DNA of 7,898 nucleotides, taken from positions 1 to 7,898 of the forward strand of contig JABZYJ010000089.1 in the NCBI GenBank assembly GCA_015265235.1. The letters run 5' to 3'. Position 1 is the first letter of the stretch, and the number at the start of each line of letters is the position of its first letter. Shown one piece after another: positions 1 through 5,423 of the stretch. This stretch comes from Selenomonas sp. (lineage in GTDB: Bacteria > Bacillota > Negativicutes > Selenomonadales > Selenomonadaceae). Position numbers and translations under genes: made by a program. Under the pieces are notes generated by a model, which did not search any database, was not told the DNA's origin, and worked only from the letters and a program-made list of their open reading frames with translations.

Positions 1-957
1 GAGCAAAAGGGTGCGCTGCGTGCAGAATATGGAAAGAGCGTCTTAAAAGAACTCTCGAAAAATCTTACGAATCGCTTTGGCAGAGGATTCTCGGTAGACA
101 ATCTCGAGAATATGCGTCGTTTTTACATTACATATAGCAGCGAGGTGATTTCCGAAATACCGTCTCGGAAATCGATCGCGCAGAAATCCGAAACAGTGTC
201 TCGGATTTTTGAACTGTCTCCGACCAATTTACAGACGCTATCTGCGCAATTCACTTTGAGCTGGTCACACTATTTGTTTCTCATGCGCATCACAAATGAC
301 AAGGAACGCAAATTCTATGAAAATGAGGCTACAAACGAGCGATGGAGCCTGCGCGAGTTGAAGCGACAGTTCAATGCTGCTCTCTATGAGCGGTTGGCAC
401 TTTCTCGTGATAAGAAAGATATCGCCGAGATATCCAAACAGGGCATGATTGTGGAACGCCCCGAGGACATCGTGAAAGATCCGTACATCCTGGAGTTCTT
501 GGGAATCCCCGAAGAGAGCCGCTATTCGGAGTCGGATTTGGAACAACGCATCATTGATGAATTACAGCATTTTCTCTTGGAACTGGGAAAGGGCTATACC
601 TTCGTAGGTCGGCAGGAACGACTGACCTTTGATGAACAGCACTTTTATGTGGATCTGGTATTTTTCAATCGCCTGCTCGAATGTTTTGTCCTCATCGATC
701 TCAAGATTGGCAGCGTTACACATCAAGACTTAGGGCAAATGCAGATGTATGTGAACTACTATGATCGCAAGGTGAAACTGGCGACCGAGAATCCCACCGT
801 TGGTATTCTGCTCTGCAAGGAGAAGAACAATGCTGTGGTGGAGATGACCTTGCCGGAGGACAATACGCAGATTTTTGCTAGCAAGTATGAGCTTGTTCTG
901 CCGGACAAGGCTGCTCTTATGCGGCTCTTGGAAAATAAATTCAATGATGAGGAATGA
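1..957 (+). CDS. YhcG/DUF1016-family PDDEXK nuclease, 5' end outside window
   Basis: The frame is open from the first base, and the residues before the internal ATG at 112 (AEYGKSVLKELSKNL, then NRFGRGFSVDNLENM) match the typical N-terminal domain of this family. The true start therefore lies upstream of the window and 318 codons are visible. The helical N-terminal region (DUF1016_N type) runs to roughly base 450. It is followed by the C-terminal nuclease domain, which begins near DPYILEFLGIP. A PDDEXK-like core is visible: Asp in FYVDLVFF (652-654), then the D-x-K element of LIDLKIG (697-705), then GQMQMYVNYYD. The family has a predicted nuclease fold and is often found beside type I restriction-modification genes or other defence and mobile loci; its exact role is poorly defined. 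No partner gene is visible here. It converges on the minus-strand gene ending at 1186. The family call is firm, but the biological role is not known. Confidence 0.9.
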   Translation, partial: EQKGALRAEYGKSVLKELSKNLTNRFGRGFSVDNLENMRRFYITYSSEVISEIPSRKSIAQKSETVSRIFELSPTNLQTLSAQFTLSWSHYLFLMRITNDKERKFYENEATNERWSLRELKRQFNAALYERLALSRDKKDIAEISKQGMIVERPEDIVKDPYILEFLGIPEESRYSESDLEQRIIDELQHFLLELGKGYTFVGRQERLTFDEQHFYVDLVFFNRLLECFVLIDLKIGSVTHQDLGQMQMYVNYYDRKVKLATENPTVGILLCKEKNNAVVEMTLPEDNTQIFASKYELVLPDKAALMRLLENKFNDEE

Positions 958-979
958 TATCCTTGTAATAAGGGAATGA

Positions 980-1118
980 ATGATTGATACGTCCGCCATG
1001 CGCCCCATCTCTGCCCACATGCCATCGAGCCCGAGAATACGCATAGCCTTTGCCTCGGACTGCGTACGCAGTAGGCGCCACATCATTGCAGAACGACGGC
1101 GAAGGTCGAGAGTCTCCT
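980..1118 (-). pseudogene. Possible gene remnant, unidentified
   Basis: In the 176 bases between the nuclease stop and the terminator hairpin, one minus-strand frame reads as plausible protein: an in-frame stop near 1120, then RRRSAMMWRLLRTQSEAKAM, then LGLDGMWAEMGRMADVS. The frame then runs on antisense into the nuclease gene, which is unlikely to be real coding sequence. There is no convincing ribosome binding site before the paired ATG codons. I do not recognise the family. It may be the leftover of a displaced gene, or chance. Low confidence. Confidence 0.22.
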
Positions 1119-1126
1119 AGACGCAT

Positions 1127-1178
1127 ATAGATAAAACAGCCCTGCAAGACAAGATAATCTTGCCTTGCAGGGCTGTTT
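1127..1178 (-). terminator. Rho-independent terminator of the exported-protein gene
   Basis: A 15-bp perfect inverted repeat (AAACAGCCCTGCAAG at 1134-1148, its complement at 1164-1178) encloses a 15-base loop that can itself pair CAAGA with TCTTG. On the minus strand the stem is followed by TTTTAT, which is a good U-tract, and it begins 7 bases after the stop at 1186. On the plus strand only TTT follows, so termination of the converging nuclease transcript is possible but weaker. Confidence 0.85.
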
Positions 1179-1185
1179 CACATCC

Positions 1186-1503
1186 TCAGCGACGCCAGGG
1201 CGTACGCTGATCGTAGTCCCGCTTGATCTGCTTTACCGCGCGGTCGTGACGCCGCTGTTCTTCCTTCATCGCACGATCATACTTCTCCTGATCGCCGTCC
1301 CGACGGAACTCGAAGCGGATCTTGCGCACGTTCTGCTCATGGACACGAGCCTCTTCCTTCATACGGAAACTGTACTCATTCGTCGCCCCGTTGATGTAAT
1401 CGAGCGACTGAACTTGCGGCGCAGCCTCTGCACTCGGTACTGCTGCAATGCCGAGGCCCAGGGCAAGAGCCAGCACTCCGGCGATATACTTCTTGTTCTT
1501 CAT
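1186..1503 (-). CDS. Small exported charged protein with duplicated helical segment (hypothetical)
   Basis: 105 residues from an ATG at 1503 preceded by AAAGGAG six bases upstream; the more distal ATG at 1545 has no such site. The N-terminus is a classic signal peptide: MKNKK, a hydrophobic core (IAGVLALALGLGIAAV), then PSAEA, with likely cleavage after Ala27. In a diderm host the mature protein would be periplasmic. The mature part of about 78 residues is extremely charged and probably helical. It contains two related segments, residues 48-66 and 79-97, both starting MKEE and sharing 8 of 19 positions, spaced 31 residues apart. There is no cysteine and no catalytic motif that I can recognise. 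The gene is monocistronic, lying between the rpsR terminator and its own terminator. A TATAGT element at 1531-1536 could be the -10 box, but the -35 match is poor. Function unknown; a periplasmic binding or stress role would be a guess. Confidence 0.85.
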   Translation of the reverse strand: MKNKKYIAGVLALALGLGIAAVPSAEAAPQVQSLDYINGATNEYSFRMKEEARVHEQNVRKIRFEFRRDGDQEKYDRAMKEEQRRHDRAVKQIKRDYDQRTPWRR

Positions 1504-1575
1504 ACATTGCTCCTTTCTCATATTACACTGACTATACGGTAACATAGCCGCGTTAAGGATGCTTTAGATGCCAAC

Positions 1576-1600
1576 AAAAAACCGCACCCGAAGGTGCGGT
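1576..1600 (-). terminator. Rho-independent terminator of the rpsF-ssb-rpsR operon
   Basis: On the minus strand an 8-bp perfect GC-rich stem (ACCGCACC / GGTGCGGT) closes on a stable TTCG tetraloop and is followed at once by a run of six T residues. It lies 12 bases after the rpsR stop codon. Confidence 0.95.
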
Positions 1601-1612
1601 CATGCGATCCGT

Positions 1613-1846
1613 TTACTCCGCCGTAAACGGAAGAAGCGCAATATTACGCGCGCGCTTGATGGCGAGCGTCACCTGACGCTGATGCTTTGCGCAGTTGCCG
1701 GAAATGCGGCGCGGCAGGATCTTGCCACGCTCCGTCGTAAAGCGACGCAACTTTGCGGCATCCTTATAGTCGATATGGTCTACCTTGTCCACGCAGAACG
1801 AGCAGACCTTGCGACGAGGCTTGCGGCCCCGATCTCGTTTCATCAT
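1613..1846 (-). CDS. rpsR: 30S ribosomal protein S18
   Basis: 77 residues, the usual length for bacterial S18, a small-subunit platform protein that binds together with S6. Family signatures are HIDYKD (residues 24-29) and RGKILPRRISGNCAKHQR (40-57). It carries the pattern C15-x2-C18 ... C52-x2-H55, which is the zinc-binding (C+) form of S18; many other Bacillota S18 proteins have lost these residues. Two ATG codons are adjacent; the first (1846) is preferred because GGAGGG lies nine bases upstream. It is the last gene of the rpsF-ssb-rpsR operon, 46 bases after ssb, and is followed by a strong terminator. Confidence 0.97.
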   Translation of the reverse strand: MMKRDRGRKPRRKVCSFCVDKVDHIDYKDAAKLRRFTTERGKILPRRISGNCAKHQRQVTLAIKRARNIALLPFTAE

Positions 1847-1892
1847 GTTCGCTGTCCCTCCTCATTTCAGGATATTTCGATCATCTTCATGC

Positions 1893-2342
1893 TCAGAATG
1901 GAATGTCGTCATCGGGAATGACGGGTCCCATCATATCCGGTGCAGCTCCGCCGCCCGCAGCGGGTGCGGCAGAACGCGGCGCAGATGCGTCATAGCCGCC
2001 CTGCGCGCTGCCGGCATTCTTGGAATCAAGGAACTCCACATTGTCTGCCACCACATCCGTCGCGTACTTGCGCTGTCCGTCGCTGCCGTCGTAGCTGCGC
2101 ACCTGGATGCGCCCCTCGACGCCGATGCGGCGTCCCTTGGTGAGATTGTTGCCGCAGATCTCGGCGAGTTTCTCCCAGCATGTCACGGGGATGAAATCAG
2201 CCGTCTGTTGGCCTTCCTGCTGTGCTGCACGCGAGAAGCGGCGGTCAACCGCCACCGTAAAACGGCAAAATGCTTTGCCGCTCTGTGTGTAGCGAATCTC
2301 AGGGTCGCGCGCAAGGCGACCGATCAGTATGACTCTGTTCAT
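1893..2342 (-). CDS. ssb: Single-stranded DNA-binding protein
   Basis: 149 residues. An OB-fold domain occupies about residues 1-106, beginning MNRVILIGRLARDPEIRYT and including DFIPVTCWEKLAE (49-61), KGRRIGVEGRIQ (69-80) and VADNVEFL (98-105). A flexible Ala/Gly/Pro-rich linker follows (about 108-142), and the protein ends in the acidic tip DDDIPF, the conserved docking peptide for replication and repair partners. It coats single-stranded DNA as a tetramer during replication, recombination and repair. Start ATG at 2342, with AGGAG ten bases upstream. Its position between rpsF and rpsR is the standard arrangement in Bacillota and identifies it as the main replicative SSB, not a phage or plasmid copy. 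Confidence 0.97.
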   Translation of the reverse strand: MNRVILIGRLARDPEIRYTQSGKAFCRFTVAVDRRFSRAAQQEGQQTADFIPVTCWEKLAEICGNNLTKGRRIGVEGRIQVRSYDGSDGQRKYATDVVADNVEFLDSKNAGSAQGGYDASAPRSAAPAAGGGAAPDMMGPVIPDDDIPF

Positions 2343-2383
2343 GGGTTTCTCTCTCCTGAATGAATCCCGTCACGCATACAGAA

Positions 2384-2403
2384 CGTACGGATGACTCCGT
2401 ACG
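2384..2403 (-). other. Intercistronic hairpin between rpsF and ssb
   Basis: A perfect 7-bp inverted repeat (CGTACGG / CCGTACG) with a 6-base loop starts four bases after the rpsF stop codon. No U-tract follows on the minus strand, so it is unlikely to be a full terminator. It could mark an mRNA processing or stabilising site, or partly attenuate readthrough into ssb. The structure is visible; the role is inference. Confidence 0.45.
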
Positions 2404-2407
2404 CCCC

Positions 2408-2701
2408 TTACTCCTCGATGCCGTCTGCGCGGACGATCATGTGCTTGAGCAGATCGTCGGTGATCTTCATCACACGGTCGCACTCAGCGACACAGGCAGG
2501 CTCTGCATTGACGTACAGCAGAACGTAGTATCCTTCGGTCATGTCCTTGATCTCATAGGCGAGACGCTTCTTGCCCCAGCGGTCTTCCTTCTCGATCTTA
2601 CCGCCATTTGCCTGAATGAGCTTTGTGAACTTCTCGATGACGGCGTTTGTCGCATCTTCCTCCATCGGCTTCACAATAAATATGACTTCGTACAATCTCA
2701 C
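2408..2701 (-). CDS. rpsF: 30S ribosomal protein S6
   Basis: 97 residues, normal for S6. It has the typical N-terminal strand RLYEVIFIVKP and the conserved WGKKRLAYEIKDMTEGYYVL region (residues 42-61), the ferredoxin-like fold that pairs with S18 on the platform of the 30S subunit. Translation starts at a GTG (2699-2701) rather than ATG. The start is fixed by an excellent Shine-Dalgarno sequence, GAGGAGGTGAT, a few bases upstream, and by the family's N-terminus. It is the first gene of the rpsF-ssb-rpsR operon, with its own promoter near 2799-2827 and a structured leader of about 90 bases. Confidence 0.97.
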   Translation of the reverse strand: MRLYEVIFIVKPMEEDATNAVIEKFTKLIQANGGKIEKEDRWGKKRLAYEIKDMTEGYYVLLYVNAEPACVAECDRVMKITDDLLKHMIVRADGIEE

Positions 2702-2726
2702 GAAATCACCTCCTCTTTGGTCTATG

Positions 2727-2745
2727 GCCGCCGTTTTACAGCGGC
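2727..2745 (-). promoter_or_regulatory. Candidate S6:S18 autoregulatory leader hairpin
   Basis: In the rpsF 5' leader, GCCGC and GCGGC form a short GC-rich stem around a loop containing TGTAAAACG, about 25 bases before the GTG start. Many bacteria carry an mRNA element before rpsF that binds the S6:S18 complex and includes a conserved CCG triplet. Position and CCG content fit, but I cannot confirm the full consensus by eye. Confidence 0.4.
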
Positions 2746-2759
2746 AGAGTTATTCTTCT

Positions 2760-2786
2760 GCGAGCGCGCACGAAATACGCACTCAC
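2760..2786 (-). other. Second hairpin in the rpsF leader
   Basis: Near the 5' end of the leader, GTGAGTGCG pairs with CGCGCTCGC (9 bp including two G-U pairs) around a 9-base loop. It is followed by A-rich sequence, not a U-tract, so it is not a terminator. It may stabilise the transcript or form part of the leader fold upstream of the GCCGC hairpin. Confidence 0.35.
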
Positions 2787-2798
2787 GCGACAAGGGAC

Positions 2799-2827
2799 AG
2801 TATACCATGTTTTTATGCACTCCGCAA
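2799..2827 (-). promoter_or_regulatory. Promoter of the rpsF-ssb-rpsR operon
   Basis: On the minus strand TTGCGG (2827-2822) and TATACT (2804-2799) are separated by exactly 17 bases. The -10 box matches the sigma-70/sigma-A consensus at 5 of 6 positions and the -35 at the TTG core. Transcription would start near 2792 and leave a leader of about 90 bases before the rpsF GTG. Confidence 0.7.
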
Positions 2828-2866
2828 GTACTCGATGCGCATTATTGTAAAGGAATCCAATCAGCA

Positions 2867-2912
2867 GAAAGAGGACCGCTTCGAACGCATTATTTCAAAA
2901 CAGTCCTCTTTC
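2867..2912 (-). terminator. Hairpin after sufU, possible weak terminator
   Basis: A perfect 10-bp inverted repeat (GAAAGAGGAC at 2867-2876, GTCCTCTTTC at 2903-2912) starts four bases beyond the sufU stop. The loop is long (26 bases) and the bases after the stem on the minus strand (TGCTGATTGG) are not a proper U-tract. It may end or process the suf transcript inefficiently, which would leave some readthrough into the rpsF operon in the same direction. Confidence 0.4.
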
Positions 2913-2916
2913 AAGC

Positions 2917-3363
2917 TCACTGATCCTTCTTCAGCACGTCTTCCAGCGTATGCCATGCCAGCACTGCGCATTTGACGCGCGCGGGCATGTTGGAGATGTT
3001 CTTGAGCGCGATTGCCTCATCGAGCTCCTCCAGTGCGGCATCGTCTGTCACCTCGCGCTTGATCATCGACGTGAAGAGTTGGGCGAGGCGCTGTGCCTCC
3101 TCCACGGTCTTGCCGCGCATGAGGTCGATCATGATGTCCGTACTCGCCTGTGAGATGGCGCAGCCGACTCCCGTAAATGCGGCATCCTTGATGATGCCGT
3201 TCTCAATCTGGAGTTCGAGTGTGATCTCATCGCCGCAGCTCGGATTGTGTCCGCGCTCACGCACGGTCGCCGCTGCGAGTTCGCCCTTGTTCTCGGGCGA
3301 GCGGCTGTGCTCGCCAATGACCTCTGTATAGAGATCGCCGAGCGCCGTGTTTTCAGTCGGCAT
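2917..3363 (-). CDS. sufU: SufU, zinc-dependent sulfurtransferase partner of SufS
   Basis: 148 residues with the IscU/SufU fold. The ligand cysteines are present: C43 in NPSCGDEI followed by D45, C68 in GVGCAISQAS, and C132 in RVKCAVLAW. The stretch between the second and third cysteines is long, and the LPPVK chaperone-binding motif and ligand histidine of IscU are absent. This marks SufU rather than IscU. SufU takes persulfide sulfur from SufS through zinc-ligand exchange and passes it to the SufBCD scaffold. The ATG (3361-3363) lies within the last codons of sufS, overlapping it by 11 bases, with a G-rich site (GGGGGGTG) upstream, so translation is probably coupled. It is the last gene of the operon; no SufE or SufA gene is visible. 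Confidence 0.95.
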   Translation of the reverse strand: MPTENTALGDLYTEVIGEHSRSPENKGELAAATVRERGHNPSCGDEITLELQIENGIIKDAAFTGVGCAISQASTDIMIDLMRGKTVEEAQRLAQLFTSMIKREVTDDAALEELDEAIALKNISNMPARVKCAVLAWHTLEDVLKKDQ

Positions 3364-4591
3364 AGCCGAGCACCCCCCGTACCTTTTTCAGCGCAGCGAT
3401 AAACTGGTCAATGTCCTCATGCGTATTGTAGAGGTAGAAACTCGCGCGGCAGGTAGCGTTCTGTCCGAGATAGCGCATGAGCGGCTGCGCACAGTGGTGT
3501 CCCGCGCGAATCGCAACACCGTAGCTGTCGAGAATCGTCGATACATCATGCGGATGGACATCCTTGACGTTGAATGTGATGATGCCCGTCTTATTTCCAC
3601 GAGTCGAATCGCATCCATAGAGCTCCACAAAGGGCAGTTCACGCAGCTGCGGCAGTGCATAGCTGAGCAGATCGCGCTCAATCGCCTCGATGCGGTCGAA
3701 GCCAATCTTGTCCAGATAGTCAATCGCCGCAATTAGTCCCGATGCACCGCTGACGTTCTGCGTCCCCGCCTCGAATTTCGCCGGCAGTTCGGCAAACGTC
3801 GTCTCCTGCTCGCCGACATAGTCGATCATGTCTCCGCCAAAGAGGAACGGCGGCATCGCATCGAGTATATTGTACTTGCCATAGAGGACGCCGATGCCCA
3901 TCGGGGAAAGCATCTTATGCCCCGAGAACGCAAAGAAATCCGCATCCATCGCCTGCACATCCACCTTGATATGCGGTACGCTCTGCGAGCCGTCGACAAC
4001 GACAACCGCACCGACCGCATGAGCACGGTCGGCAACGGCGCGCACATCGTTGACGAGACCGAGCACGTTGGATACCTGCGTCACTGCGACAATCTTCGTC
4101 CGCTCTGTAATCTGCTGCGCAATATCCGCCTCGGAGAGATTGCCGTCCTCGCCCAGATAGATATACTTCAGCACAGCACCGCGCGACTTTGCCACGAACT
4201 GCCACGGGACGATATTGCTGTGATGCTCCGAGATCGTAATGACGATCTCATCCCCCTCACGGACGTTCGCAAGACCATAGCTGTACGCTACGAGGTTCAG
4301 TGCCTCTGTCGCATTCTTTGTGAATACGACCTCCTCCGGACGCGCTGCACCGATGAACTGCTGCGTGCGCACGCGTGCCCGTTCATAGATATCTGTCGCC
4401 TTGACCGAGAGCTCATACGCGCCGCGATGCGGGTTCGCATTACAGTACGTACAGTAGTCAGCGACCGCGCGGATGACCGTCTCCGGCTTCTGTGTCGTTG
4501 CGCCATTGTCGAGATAAACAATGGGACGGCCGTTCATTTTCGTCTGCAGGATGGGAAAATCCCGCAGATACTCATTCACCTTGCGTTCCAC
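3353..4591 (-). CDS. sufS: SufS, group II cysteine desulfurase
   Basis: A PLP enzyme that removes sulfur from L-cysteine as a cysteine persulfide, giving alanine, and hands it to SufU. From the GTG at 4591 it is 412 residues, within the normal range. Visible features are YLDNGATTQKP near the N-terminus (27-36), SEHHSNIVPW (121-130), the PLP lysine K226 in SGHK, and the active-site cysteine C367 in RAGHHCAQP, with the HHC context of the SufS group. The frame is open upstream to an ATG at 4702, but that part is antisense to nothing useful and lies inside sufD in another frame, so it is rejected. The GTG at 4591 is preferred because AGAGGAG lies eight bases before it. A second GTG at 4579 is also possible and would remove four residues. 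It overlaps the end of sufD by 20 bases. Confidence 0.95.
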   Translation of the reverse strand: MERKVNEYLRDFPILQTKMNGRPIVYLDNGATTQKPETVIRAVADYCTYCNANPHRGAYELSVKATDIYERARVRTQQFIGAARPEEVVFTKNATEALNLVAYSYGLANVREGDEIVITISEHHSNIVPWQFVAKSRGAVLKYIYLGEDGNLSEADIAQQITERTKIVAVTQVSNVLGLVNDVRAVADRAHAVGAVVVVDGSQSVPHIKVDVQAMDADFFAFSGHKMLSPMGIGVLYGKYNILDAMPPFLFGGDMIDYVGEQETTFAELPAKFEAGTQNVSGASGLIAAIDYLDKIGFDRIEAIERDLLSYALPQLRELPFVELYGCDSTRGNKTGIITFNVKDVHPHDVSTILDSYGVAIRAGHHCAQPLMRYLGQNATCRASFYLYNTHEDIDQFIAALKKVRGVLGYAD

Positions 4592-5423
4592 CCAACAGTC
4601 TCCTCTCCAAATAGTCTCCAATCTCCGTGCGCAGTTTCTCATCCGTGATGCGCGCCAGCACGGGGGCAAAGGATGCCTCGACGACGAGCTGCTGTGCCGC
4701 ACGCTCGTCGAGCCCCCTGCTCATCAGATAAAACAGCTTGTCCGCATCCATTCGCCCGATGCTGACGGCATGGTGCCCGTCCACATCCCCCTCATGCGAG
4801 AGCATCAGAGGGACACTGCGGTTGCGTGCATGCGGGGAAAGAATGGTAACTTCCTCATCTTCCTTGCCGACTGAACCGCGCGCGCCTTGGATAAAGTCCA
4901 GCGTTCCGCGGAAGTTCTTGACGCAGTGCCCGAGAAGCGCACCGCGCACCTGCATATTGGCATCTGTGTGCTGCCCCTCCTGACGGATGATATAGTTGAG
5001 ATCGATCTTGCGTGCATCATCACCGAAATAAAGGCCCCATACATCCGCACACGCCTGATCGCCCGCGAGTGTCACCCGCAGTTCCGAGGCGGTATGCTGT
5101 GCGCCCACCTCGACGAGGGTGCAGGAAAAGTGTCCGCCCTTTCCAACCGCCGCATGGATGCGGCTAGCGGCAGGCGCATCTGTCGGAGCCAGTTGGATAT
5201 AGGTCAGCGACAGCTCTGCGCCATCGGCAACCGTCACCTCAATCTCCTGTGCACCGCTTTCACGCAGCTCCACCACATGATGCACGCGCTCCCCTGCCGC
5301 TGCAGAAAGCTGTATTGGTGCAGCAGGAAGTGTGAGCCCATCGGGAACAGGCAGGTCGTTGACCCCCAGCCAACGCCATGTCGGCATAGGGATGCGGCTG
5401 AATACATTGGCTGCTGCCATCAT
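4572..5423 (-). CDS. sufD: SufD, scaffold subunit, short form
   Basis: 283 residues, with the right-handed beta-helix core of the SufB/SufD family and the C-terminal helical region that binds SufC. The C-terminal signature is clear: LSHEGDVDGHHAVSIGRMD (209-227) followed by KLFYLMSRGLDERAAQQLVV, very like the end of SufB. H218 aligns with the SufD histidine proposed to form the cluster-assembly site at the SufB-SufD interface. Canonical SufD proteins are about 420-440 residues. The N-terminal helical domain is largely missing here, and the protein starts almost at the beginning of the core. The start ATG at 5423 overlaps the sufB stop (ATGA) and has GGAAGGGG seven bases upstream, so the short length is not caused by a wrong start. 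No frameshift was seen. SufB2 homodimers can partly replace SufBD elsewhere, but the operon context supports SufD. Confidence 0.9.
   Translation of the reverse strand: MMAAANVFSRIPMPTWRWLGVNDLPVPDGLTLPAAPIQLSAAAGERVHHVVELRESGAQEIEVTVADGAELSLTYIQLAPTDAPAASRIHAAVGKGGHFSCTLVEVGAQHTASELRVTLAGDQACADVWGLYFGDDARKIDLNYIIRQEGQHTDANMQVRGALLGHCVKNFRGTLDFIQGARGSVGKEDEEVTILSPHARNRSVPLMLSHEGDVDGHHAVSIGRMDADKLFYLMSRGLDERAAQQLVVEASFAPVLARITDEKLRTEIGDYLERRLLGGTQGE

Noticed and set aside
112..114. ATG at 112 as the start of the nuclease gene
   Set aside because: The frame is open to the window edge, and the residues before this ATG match the conserved N-terminal domain of the family.
1504..1545. Upstream ATG at 1545 as start of the exported protein
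   Set aside because: It would put 14 residues before a textbook signal peptide and would place the AAAGGAG ribosome binding site inside the coding region.
1504..1570. Promoter for the exported-protein gene (TATAGT at 1531-1536)
   Set aside because: The -10 match is fair, but no acceptable -35 hexamer lies at 16-18 bases, so it is mentioned with the gene and not listed as a feature.
3917..4648. A 243-codon plus-strand open reading frame opposite sufS
   Set aside because: It is a shadow of sufS on the other strand, with composition typical of an antisense frame.
4592..4702. N-terminal extension of SufS to an ATG at 4702
   Set aside because: The extra 37 residues are Ser/Arg-rich, overlap sufD in another frame and precede the conserved SufS N-terminus; a good ribosome binding site supports the GTG at 4591.
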